DNA from: Ferrovibrio sp.
GTDB lineage: Bacteria; Pseudomonadota; Alphaproteobacteria; Ferrovibrionales; Ferrovibrionaceae
Length of the DNA: 64,000 nucleotides
Assembly (NCBI GenBank): GCA_017991315.1
Contig: JAGOQS010000001.1
Location: 868,001-932,000, forward strand
Direction: 5' to 3'
A program made the translations under genes and the position numbers. The stretch's first letter is position 1; each line of letters begins with the position of its first letter. Positions 1 through 7,652 of this stretch are shown here, one piece after another. The notes under the pieces are model-generated. The model was not told the origin of the DNA. It was given only the letters and a program-made list of their open reading frames with translations, and made no database searches.

Positions 1-1107
1 GTAGGGGTTCGCGCCCGGATCGGGGAAGCGGACCTCGACGCGCTTGGCCTTCTCGCCGGCGCCGAACGGGATGCGGCAGGAAGCCGAGCGGTTGCGCGCC
101 GAGTAGGCGAGCAGCACCGGGGCTTCGAAGCCGGGGATCAGGCGCTTGTAGCTGTTGGTCAGCGGGTTGGTGAAGGCGTTCAGCGCCTTGGCATGCTTGA
201 TGATGCCGCCGATGTAGAACAGGGCCAGTTCCGACAGACCGGCATACTTGTTGCCGGCGAACAGCGGCTTGCCGCCCTTCCAGATCGACTGGTGCACATG
301 CATGCCCGAGCCGTTGTCGCCCTTGATCGGCTTCGGCATGAAGGTCGCGGTCTTGCCCCAGGCATGCGCCACGTTGTGGACGCAGTACTTGTAGATCTGC
401 ATGGAGTCAGCCGACTTCACCAGCGGGGCGAACTTGATGCCCAGCTCGTGCTGGCTGTTCGCGACTTCGTGGTGATGCTTTTCGACGGTCACGCCCATGC
501 CGGCGATGGTCGCCAGCATTTCGCCGCGCAGGTCATTGCCCTGATCGAGCGGCGCCACCGGGAAGTAGCCGCCCTTGATCGGGGCGCGATGGCCCATGTT
601 GCCGCCTTCGTAGGCCTTGCCGGAATTGTAGGCGCCTTCGATATCGTCGAGGTAGACGAAGGTCTCGTTCATCGACACCTTGAAGCGGGCGTCGTCGAAC
701 ACGAAGAACTCGGCTTCCGGACCGAAATAGGCGACGTCGCCGACCTTGCTCGACTTGATGAAGGCCTCGGCGGCCTTGGCGATGGAGCGCGGGCAGCGGT
801 TATAGGTGGTGCCGTCGCCCGGGTTCAGCACGTCGCAGAACAGGACCAGCATGGTCTGCGCTGAGAACGGATCGAAGGTAACGGTGTTGAGGTCCGGCTT
901 CAGCAGCATGTCGGACTCGTTGATCGCCTTCCAGCCGGCAATCGACGAACCGTCGAACATGGTGCCTTCGTTGAGCAGATCATCATCGACCATGGCGATG
1001 TCGATGGCGAGATGCTGCCACTTGCCGCGCGGATCCGTGAACCGGAGGTCCACGAACTTCACGTCTTTGTCCTTGATCAGCTTAAGAATGGATTTCGCGT
1101 CAGCCAT
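1..1107 (-). CDS. glnA: Glutamine synthetase type I, C-terminus cut by window edge
   Basis: Makes glutamine from glutamate, ammonia and ATP in the cytoplasm. The 369 visible codons start [18 protein letters not shown], the usual GS-I beginning, and include the beta-grasp segment with DGSSIAGW, the catalytic-barrel stretches EAEFF and GSGMHVHQS, and NRSASCRIP. Type I enzymes are about 470 residues, so roughly 100 are missing, including the region of the adenylylation tyrosine. An AGGAAAAA ribosome site precedes the ATG. It lies 79 bases downstream of glnB on the same strand and is probably co-transcribed from the sigma-54 promoter ahead of glnB. Identity is secure; the adenylylation site cannot be checked here. 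Confidence 0.97.
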   Translation of the reverse strand, partial: MADAKSILKLIKDKDVKFVDLRFTDPRGKWQHLAIDIAMVDDDLLNEGTMFDGSSIAGWKAINESDMLLKPDLNTVTFDPFSAQTMLVLFCDVLNPGDGTTYNRCPRSIAKAAEAFIKSSKVGDVAYFGPEAEFFVFDDARFKVSMNETFVYLDDIEGAYNSGKAYEGGNMGHRAPIKGGYFPVAPLDQGNDLRGEMLATIAGMGVTVEKHHHEVANSQHELGIKFAPLVKSADSMQIYKYCVHNVAHAWGKTATFMPKPIKGDNGSGMHVHQSIWKGGKPLFAGNKYAGLSELALFYIGGIIKHAKALNAFTNPLTNSYKRLIPGFEAPVLLAYSARNRSASCRIPFGAGEKAKRVEVRFPDPGANPY

Positions 1108-1186
1108 GGCTTTTTCCTGCTGCTCTTTCCTGATTCAGGTTAACTGGGTTGGGGTAATGATCAGGCGGTGGCGACCCGCCCAACCG

Positions 1187-1612
<426 letters not shown>

Positions 1613-1716
1613 TTAACGCGCTGAAAAGCGGCCTAACCCCAGGGGTGCGGTGGATGGTCTGACGTGCAAAAGGACGGATATTAAGCATAATGCCCTCATA
1701 TTAGGCAAATATTTGC

Positions 1717-2901
1717 TCAATTATTCACCTTGTGCGCCGCCAGCCAATTTCCAACCCGCTGAAGCGCCTCCGAAATAGCCGCATCGTCGGCGGCAAAGGA
1801 GAAGCGCAGGTAGCCTTCGCCATGGCGCCCGAAGCTGGTGCCGGCGATGGTTGCCACACCGGCATCCTCCAGCAGCGCATCTTGCAGTTGCTTGGCGGAA
1901 TAACCGGTCTTGGCGATGTTCGGGAAGGCGTAGAAGGCGCCAGCGGGCTGGATGCAGCTTACACCCGGGAGCTTGTTCAGGCCTTCCACGGTCAGCTTGC
2001 GGCGGCGGATGAAGGCCTGGCGCATCTGCTCCACCGCGTCCTGCGGCCCCTGCAGGGCGGCAATGCCGCCGAACTGGGTCGGCGCGTTGACGCAGGAATG
2101 CACATTGATCGCCAGCTTGGTGGCCAGTTCCGCCAGTTTTTTGGGCCACAGGCCCCAGCCGAGCCGCCAGCCGGTCATGGCATAGGTCTTCGACCAGCCG
2201 TCCAGGACGATCAGCCGGTCATGCAGGTCGGTATAGGGGATGAAGCTGGCATAGGGCTTGTCGTCGTCCAGCACCAGGCGCGAGTAGATTTCGTCCGACA
2301 TGATGGCGACATGCGGATGCTTGGCCAGGCCCTCAGCCAGTTTCTTCACTTCCGCCGCCGGGGCGACGCCGCCGGTGGGATTGGCCGGAGAATTGACGAT
2401 CAGCAGCCGGGTGCGCGGCGTGATGCGGGCCAGCAGGTCGTCGGCGCGGAAGGCGAAGCCATCCTTTTCCAGCAGCGGATAGCCCATGGCGGTGGCGCCG
2501 GTGAAATTCACCAGCGACTCATAGATCGGGAAACCGGGGTCGGGATACATGATTTCGCCGCCGGGCTCGCCGAACATCTGGATCGCGGTGGCCATGGTCA
2601 CCTTGCCGCCCGGGACGATAACGATGCGGTCGGGATCGACGCTGACACCACGCCGCGCCGCGATATCGGCGGCCACGGCCTCGCGCAGCGGCAGGATGCC
2701 GTTGGCCGGGGTATAGCCGTGATGGCCGTCGCGCAGCGCCTTCACGGCGGCTTCCACCACATGCGGCGGCGTGGAGAAATCCGGCTGGCCGATGCCGAGA
2801 TTGATCACCGACTTGCCCTGGGCTTCCAGGGCCTTGGCCCGTGCCAGCACCTCGAAGGCGCTTTCCGAGCCGAGCCGGTTCATGCGCGCGGCAATCTGCA
2901 T
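1717..2901 (-). CDS. PLP-dependent class I/II aminotransferase
   Basis: Fold-type I aminotransferase of the aspartate aminotransferase group. Visible hallmarks are NLGIGQPDF near the N-terminus, the NSPANPTGG loop, SDEIYSRL with the PLP-ring aspartate, the Schiff-base lysine in WSKTYAMTG, and GWRLGW with the carboxylate-binding arginine. The start is placed at MQIAARM because GGGAGGA sits five bases before it; a longer form by nine residues is possible. About 394 residues, normal for the family. It is convergent with nothing and stands upstream of, but separate from, glnB. The amino-group donor and acceptor cannot be told from sequence. Confidence 0.9.
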   Translation of the reverse strand: MQIAARMNRLGSESAFEVLARAKALEAQGKSVINLGIGQPDFSTPPHVVEAAVKALRDGHHGYTPANGILPLREAVAADIAARRGVSVDPDRIVIVPGGKVTMATAIQMFGEPGGEIMYPDPGFPIYESLVNFTGATAMGYPLLEKDGFAFRADDLLARITPRTRLLIVNSPANPTGGVAPAAEVKKLAEGLAKHPHVAIMSDEIYSRLVLDDDKPYASFIPYTDLHDRLIVLDGWSKTYAMTGWRLGWGLWPKKLAELATKLAINVHSCVNAPTQFGGIAALQGPQDAVEQMRQAFIRRRKLTVEGLNKLPGVSCIQPAGAFYAFPNIAKTGYSAKQLQDALLEDAGVATIAGTSFGRHGEGYLRFSFAADDAAISEALQRVGNWLAAHKVNN

Positions 2902-3017
2902 GCCATTCCTCCCGTCAGACGTTGCCAAAGCTTATGCCGGGTTTCCTCATGGTCGACAAGGGCGAGGGGGGATTCTAGTCTGCTGCCAAAGCCTTAGCTA
3001 AAGACTCAGGAGGAACC

Positions 3018-3344
3018 ATGCTGCTCGATGTGCGCACCTATACCTGCCGGCCCGGCCGCCTGAAGCCGCAGCTCGATCTCTACGAGAAGCTCGGTTTTGC
3101 GGCGCAGAAGCGCCATCTCGGCGAACCGCTGGCGTTTCTGGTCACCGAGAGCGGGCCACTCAATACCTATGTGCATATCTGGGTCTACGAGAATGCCGGC
3201 GACCGCGAGAAGAAGCGTGCTGCGATGCTGGCCGATCCGGAATGGCAGGCCTTCATCGCCGCCTCGGCGGCGGAAGGTAATCTGGTGGCGCAGGAAACCA
3301 AGCTGATGAACCCGGCGTCTTTCGCGCCGATCAAGCGGAGCTGA
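3018..3344 (+). CDS. NIPSNAP family protein
   Basis: A 108-residue single-domain protein with the NIPSNAP dimeric alpha/beta-barrel signature: LDVRTYTCRPGR at the start, HIWVYENAGDREKKRAAM in the middle and a final PEWQAF block. It has no signal peptide. A strong AGGAGGAACC ribosome site precedes the ATG. It ends six bases before the following ThDP-enzyme gene, so the two form a translational unit. The biochemical function of bacterial NIPSNAP proteins is not established; a role as accessory or stability partner of the neighbour is inference. Confidence 0.85.
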   Translation: MLLDVRTYTCRPGRLKPQLDLYEKLGFAAQKRHLGEPLAFLVTESGPLNTYVHIWVYENAGDREKKRAAMLADPEWQAFIAASAAEGNLVAQETKLMNPASFAPIKRS

Positions 3345-3350
3345 GGCGTT

Positions 3351-5033
3351 ATGAGCAAGCGTACCGGCGGCCAGATCCTGGTCGAACAATTGCGTATCCA
3401 GGGTGTCGAGATGGCCTTTGGCGTGCCCGGCGAGAGCTACCTCGCGGTGCTGGATGCCATGCATGACCATGCCAATGCCATGCGCTACGTCATATGCCGC
3501 CAGGAAGGCGGCGCGGCGATGATGGCAGATGCCTATGCCAAGCTTACCGGCAAGGTCGGCGTCTGCATGGTGACGCGCGGCCCCGGCGCCACCAATGCCT
3601 CCGCTGGTGTGCATGTCGCCTTCCAGGATTCGACGCCGATGCTGTTGCTGATCGGCCAGGTCGGGCGCGACATGATCGAGCGCGAGGCGTTCCAGGAAAT
3701 CGACTACCGCCGCATGTTCGGCCAGATGGCGAAATGGGTGGCGCAGATCGACGATGCCTCGCGCATCCCGGAATATATCAGCCGTGCCTTCTCGGTGGCG
3801 CAATCGGGCCGCCGTGGTCCGGTGGTGCTGGCGCTGCCCGAAGACATGCTGACCGAACTGGCGGAAGCCGCCGACGCGCCACCGGTGAGCGTGCCGGAAG
3901 CCCATCCCGGCCCGGAGGACATGCAGCGCTTCAAGGCGATGCTGGAAAAGGCCGAGCGGCCGCTGCTGATTGTCGGCGGCGGCGGCTGGAGCGAGGCCCT
4001 GCGGCTTGAAACCCAGGCTTTCGCCGAGGCTGCCGGCCTGCCGGTGGCGCCGGTTTTTCGCCGCCAGGACTATATCGACAATGACTGGCCGAACTATGTC
4101 GGCGAGATCGGCATTGGTCCCAATCCGAAACTGGCCGAGCGGGTGAAGAATTCCGATCTGCTGATCGTGCTGGGCGCGCGGCTGGGCGAGATGACCACCG
4201 GCGGTTACACGATGTTCGGCATTCCGCGCCCGAATCAGCCGATGGTGCATATCCATGCCGGTGCGGAAGAACTCAACCGCGTCTATCAGGCCGACCTCGC
4301 GATCCAGGCATCCTCGCGCGCCTTCATCGCGGCGGCGCGCAAGCTCGGGCCGATCGATGGCAGCCGCTGGGCCGCGCAGGTGAAGCAGGCGCGCGCCGAA
4401 TACGAAGCCTGGCAGCAGCCGACGCAGTCGCCGGGTCCGGTGCAGATGTCGGAGATTGTGCGCTGGCTGGCGGCCAACGCGCCGGCTGATACTGTTGTGA
4501 CCAATGGTGCTGGCAACTACGCCACCTGGGTCCATCGCTTCCACCGCTACCGCCGCCACGGCGGGCAACTGGCGCCGACCTCGGGCTCGATGGGCTATGG
4601 CCTGCCGGCGGCAGTGGCGGCCAAGCTTGCGGCGCCGGACCGCACTGTGATCGCCTTTGCCGGCGATGGCTGCATCCAGATGACGATCCAGGAATTCGCC
4701 ACCGCACGCCAGCATGGCGCCAATATCATCGTGGTGGTAATGAACAATGGCATGTACGGCACCATCCGCATGCATCAGGAACGCGAATACCCGACGCGGG
4801 TGAGCGGCACCGAATTGTTCAACCCGGATTTTGCCGCTATTGCGCGCGCGTATGGTGGCCATGGCGAAATCGTCGAACGCACCGAGGATTTCGGCCCCGC
4901 CTTCGAGCGGGCGCGGCATTCAGGCAAGCCGGCGATCATCGAGGTGCGGGTGGACCCGGAGGCGCTGACGCCGCGCGCTTCCTTGAGCCAGATCCGCGAA
5001 ACCGCGATAAAGGCGCATCACAGCCAGCGATAG
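3351..5033 (+). CDS. Thiamine-diphosphate-dependent enzyme, acetolactate-synthase-like
   Basis: Three-domain ThDP enzyme of 560 residues, normal for the AHAS/benzoylformate decarboxylase superfamily. Domain order: Pyr domain with GVPGESYLAVLDA and the cofactor-activating glutamate E52 in CRQEGGAAM; central domain about 190-330; PP domain with the Mg-ThDP motif GDG at 438-440 and NN at 465-466. It lacks a nearby ilvN regulatory subunit and is paired with a NIPSNAP gene, so housekeeping isoleucine/valine synthesis is unlikely. Candidate reactions are decarboxylation or carboligation of a 2-oxo acid; the substrate is open. Confidence 0.88.
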   Translation: MSKRTGGQILVEQLRIQGVEMAFGVPGESYLAVLDAMHDHANAMRYVICRQEGGAAMMADAYAKLTGKVGVCMVTRGPGATNASAGVHVAFQDSTPMLLLIGQVGRDMIEREAFQEIDYRRMFGQMAKWVAQIDDASRIPEYISRAFSVAQSGRRGPVVLALPEDMLTELAEAADAPPVSVPEAHPGPEDMQRFKAMLEKAERPLLIVGGGGWSEALRLETQAFAEAAGLPVAPVFRRQDYIDNDWPNYVGEIGIGPNPKLAERVKNSDLLIVLGARLGEMTTGGYTMFGIPRPNQPMVHIHAGAEELNRVYQADLAIQASSRAFIAAARKLGPIDGSRWAAQVKQARAEYEAWQQPTQSPGPVQMSEIVRWLAANAPADTVVTNGAGNYATWVHRFHRYRRHGGQLAPTSGSMGYGLPAAVAAKLAAPDRTVIAFAGDGCIQMTIQEFATARQHGANIIVVVMNNGMYGTIRMHQEREYPTRVSGTELFNPDFAAIARAYGGHGEIVERTEDFGPAFERARHSGKPAIIEVRVDPEALTPRASLSQIRETAIKAHHSQR

Positions 5034-5066
5034 ACGGGTTTCGACCACGTAACAGTGATCACGTTT

Positions 5067-5099
5067 CGGGCGGGAAGCGCAGGTTTTCCCGCCCGCTTT
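5067..5099 (+). terminator. Probable terminator after the ThDP gene
   Basis: Inverted repeat CGGGCGGGAA / TTCCCGCCCG (10 bp, 9-base loop) about 33 bases after the stop codon, followed by CTTTC. The U-run is short, so termination may be partial. Confidence 0.55.
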
Positions 5100-5115
5100 C
5101 GTGTAGGCTAAGACC

Positions 5116-6357
5116 ATGGTTGCACTTGAAACTCCCGCCAATGATCCCGGCTCCCTGGATGCCTGGCTGCTGAAGGCCGGCCTGCGCGGTGATGCGGTGG
5201 ACGACCTGCTGGCCGGTTTTTGCCGCCGGCTGGAAGCCGAGGATTTCGCGCTGACCCGTGTGCATGTCTCGCTGGCGGCCCTGCATCCGCTGATCCGTGC
5301 ACGCTCCTTCACCTGGCTGCGCGATCAGGCCGGGATCGGCAACGAAGAGATGCCGCACCGCGCACCGCAGGATGAAACCCAGGCTTGGCTCGAGAGTCCG
5401 TTCCGCTACATGCTGAGCAATGACGTGCGCTGCCTGTATCGGCGCCTGACGGGGCCGCAGGCGCAGCTTGATTTCCCGGTGCTGCACGAATTCGCCACCC
5501 AGGGTGCCACCGACTGGCTGGCGCATGCCTTCGGCTTCGGCTGGTCGCTGGAGCATCTGCCGATGACGCCGCGTATGGCCGAGATCGGCATGATCTGTTC
5601 GATGACTACCGACCGCCCTAGTGGCTTCCATGCGAGCGAGAAGGCGAGACTTGCCGCTTTGCTGCCGCTGCTGGCGCTGGCGATCAAGGCAACCGTGCAG
5701 ATGGCCACCACGCGCGATGTGATGGCGGCCTATCTCGGCAACGATGCCGCGCGTCATGTATTGTCCGGCGATATCCGCCGTGGCATGGCGCACCGTATCG
5801 AGGCGGCGATCCTCTATGCTGATCTGCGCGGCTTCACGGCGCTTGCCGATCGGCTGGCGATCGAGCCGCTGGTGGAGACGCTGAACGCCTATTTCGACTG
5901 CCTGGGACCGGCCATCGCAGCGGAAGGCGGGCAGGTGTTGAAATTCCTAGGCGATGGCCTGCTGGCCAGTTTCCAGCCGGAAGCGGAAGCACCGATTGAT
6001 GCTGCCCGGTTTTGCCAGGCGGCCCTGCGTGCAGCCAAAGCCGGCCTGGCGGCGGTGGAGCGCTTGAATGCCGAGCGTGCCGCGAAGGGGCTGGATTGCC
6101 TGCAACTGGATATCGCCCTGCATCTCGGTGACCTGATGTATGGCAATGTCGGCACAGCCGACCGGCTGGATTTCACCCTGATCGGGCCGGTGGTGAACGA
6201 AGCCGCCCGCATCGAGAATCTCTGTGGTGCCCTGGACCGCAGCCTACTGGCTTCAGATAGCTTTGCCTTGGCAGCGGGGTCGCAGAGCGGCCTGGCCTCG
6301 CTTGGCCGTCATGCCCTGCGCGGCGTAGCCGAACCGCGCGAGATTTTCGGCCTCTGA
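5116..6357 (+). CDS. Class III adenylate/guanylate cyclase
   Basis: Soluble 413-residue protein. Residues 1 to about 210 form an uncharacterised helical N-terminal region, followed by a class III nucleotidyl cyclase domain at about 225-400. Metal-binding aspartates are D236 in YADLRGFT and D280 in KFLGDG; the purine-selecting pair looks like K276 and D352 (DFTLIG), which favours ATP; the transition-state pair N361 and R365 is present in VNEAARIE. All catalytic residues are kept, so it should make cAMP. A Crp-like receptor gene with a conserved nucleotide pocket is at 28.6 kb. The input sensed by the N-terminal region is unknown. Confidence 0.9.
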   Translation: MVALETPANDPGSLDAWLLKAGLRGDAVDDLLAGFCRRLEAEDFALTRVHVSLAALHPLIRARSFTWLRDQAGIGNEEMPHRAPQDETQAWLESPFRYMLSNDVRCLYRRLTGPQAQLDFPVLHEFATQGATDWLAHAFGFGWSLEHLPMTPRMAEIGMICSMTTDRPSGFHASEKARLAALLPLLALAIKATVQMATTRDVMAAYLGNDAARHVLSGDIRRGMAHRIEAAILYADLRGFTALADRLAIEPLVETLNAYFDCLGPAIAAEGGQVLKFLGDGLLASFQPEAEAPIDAARFCQAALRAAKAGLAAVERLNAERAAKGLDCLQLDIALHLGDLMYGNVGTADRLDFTLIGPVVNEAARIENLCGALDRSLLASDSFALAAGSQSGLASLGRHALRGVAEPREIFGL

Positions 6358-6438
6358 TATTGGCGCTCAAATAACAGGCTGGTTGACGGGCGATGCGATT
6401 TGCGCGAGTTTCAGGCACGCGCCAATTCGCCAGAGCCG

Positions 6439-6858
6439 ATGATCACCTACACCATCCTGCTACCCGCCGAACCTGCCACCAGCCCCGAAGGGCTGGCTGT
6501 GGCGCAGGAGGTGCTTGAGGCCGCCGGCCGCCGCCACGGCTTCGGGTTTCGCTGGCGCCGCCTTGGCCAGGCCAAGGCGCAGGATGATATGGCTTGGCGC
6601 GGCGACGCGATCCTGGCTGCCGGGCCCGTGGCCCATGGCCATCATGGCGATGTGCCGGTATTCATGCCGCCTGGCGATGAGGCCGGCCATACGCTCGGGC
6701 TGCTCAATGCCGGCGCCCGCATGCTGGCACATCTGGGCCAGGAAGGCGCAGCCCATACTGTCGCTGCCGCCATGACTCGTGCCATGGCCGATGAGCACCG
6801 CCGACTCAGCCCCTCGCGCCCGCGCCAGATGGGTGCCGCGATCCTGCTTGCCCTCTAA
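6439..6858 (+). CDS. Small protein resembling a core-deleted isopropylmalate dehydrogenase
   Basis: About 139 residues with no recognised catalytic domain. The start (TILLPAEPATSPEGLAVA followed by QEVLEAAGRRHGF) resembles the nucleotide-fold beginning of 3-isopropylmalate/isocitrate dehydrogenases, with the GDGIGPE motif altered. The second half (LGLLNAGARMLAHLG, then a helical AAAMTRAM stretch) resembles their C-terminal helices. The intervening 200 residues carrying the substrate and metal residues are absent, so it cannot be an active dehydrogenase of that kind. Start is uncertain: ATG at 6439 or TTG at 6400, neither with a clear ribosome site. It follows the cyclase gene by 81 bases. Similarity is judged by eye. 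Confidence 0.6.
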   Translation: MITYTILLPAEPATSPEGLAVAQEVLEAAGRRHGFGFRWRRLGQAKAQDDMAWRGDAILAAGPVAHGHHGDVPVFMPPGDEAGHTLGLLNAGARMLAHLGQEGAAHTVAAAMTRAMADEHRRLSPSRPRQMGAAILLAL

Positions 6859-6882
6859 GGCAATTCACTGTTCGCAGAAATG

Positions 6883-6912
6883 AAAAACGGCGGCATCGAT
6901 GATGCCGCCGTT
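6883..6912 (-). terminator. Rho-independent terminator of the cold-shock gene
   Basis: On the minus strand AACGGCGGCATC / GATGCCGCCGTT forms a perfect 12-bp stem with a 3-base loop, followed by TTTC. It sits 24 bases after the csp stop codon. The same stem is also downstream of the plus-strand gene ending at 6858, so it may act in both directions. Confidence 0.85.
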
Positions 6913-6936
6913 CTGCTCAATCTGAAGCGCTGGCGG

Positions 6937-7140
6937 TCAGGCCGGCTTGATATTCACCGCTGCAGTCTTGCCGCGCTGGGTGGCGAGTTCGTAGCTCACC
7001 TTCTGGCCTTCGTTCAGCGTGGTGAGGCCGGCCTTCTCCAGGGCGGTGATATGCACGAACACGTCCTTGCCGCCATCGGCCGGCTGAATGAAGCCGAAGC
7101 CCTTCGTGTTGTTGAACCACTTAACGGTACCGTTCGCCAT
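6937..7140 (-). CDS. CspA-family cold-shock protein
   Basis: Single OB-fold of 67 residues that binds single-stranded RNA or DNA. The RNA-binding motifs RNP1 (KGFGFIQ) and RNP2 (VFVHITAL) are both present, after the typical [13 protein letters not shown] start. The ATG is preceded by AGAGGAG at normal distance. The frame is open for a further 54 codons upstream, but these have no family similarity and are rejected as coding. It stands alone with its own terminator. The long upstream gap could hold the extended leader common to csp mRNAs. Confidence 0.96.
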   Translation of the reverse strand: MANGTVKWFNNTKGFGFIQPADGGKDVFVHITALEKAGLTTLNEGQKVSYELATQRGKTAAVNIKPA

Positions 7141-7652
7141 AGGAGACTCCTCTGCGGCAATTGACATGGCAATCGCTGGCTCGGCAGAGCCAGACGAAGA
7201 CAACCGGAATTTTTGGAAGCGTCCCCTGCCACCCATGGGCCGGCTGGATCGAGGGCTATGCCACAGCACAGCGCGCCTTTGTTTCGCTGAAGATTTACCC
7301 AAGCCAAAAACAACGATTGCGCGCCTGATAACAAGACAGGAGATCTATAAAGTCAAGCTATGCCAGTGGGATAGGGATATCTGCAGCGAGCGGAAGGGAG
7401 TTTTCTAACGGCCTTAGAATAGCGCTGCTCAGGCTCAACTGCACGCCACCTGCTCGGAATTGCCTTTGAAACGGCCCTCGAACCCGCTGGTGTGTATTAA
7501 TCATATATACTCTTTAAGATATACTATATATAAGTAGGCGTGTGGAATGCAATATGGGCAATACTTTACAGTTGAGTGTGGCTTTTACCAGGAAATAAGT
7601 TTCATCTTCCAAGGGCGGGGCGCTGAACCCGCCGCAGTGGGAGACGGAACAC
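7141..7652. other. 512-base divergent intergenic region
   Basis: Separates csp (leftward) from the GGDEF/EAL gene (rightward). It is markedly AT-richer than its surroundings, especially at about 7495-7540, where TATATA-type runs and ATATAC repeats occur; this part may hold the promoter of the rightward gene. A GGCGGG/CCCGCC mini-stem lies at about 7614-7633, just before that gene. I see no protein gene or known RNA family in it. Confidence 0.5.

Noticed and set aside
1732..2997. 421-codon open frame antisense to the aminotransferase
   Set aside because: Shadow frame rich in H/R/G; the minus-strand enzyme has all PLP motifs.
3006..4919. 637-codon open frame antisense to the NIPSNAP and ThDP genes
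   Set aside because: Shadow of genes with clear motifs; no family resemblance.
6937..7302. 121-residue version of the cold-shock protein
   Set aside because: The extra 54 residues have no family similarity; the internal ATG has the ribosome site and gives the normal 67-residue protein.
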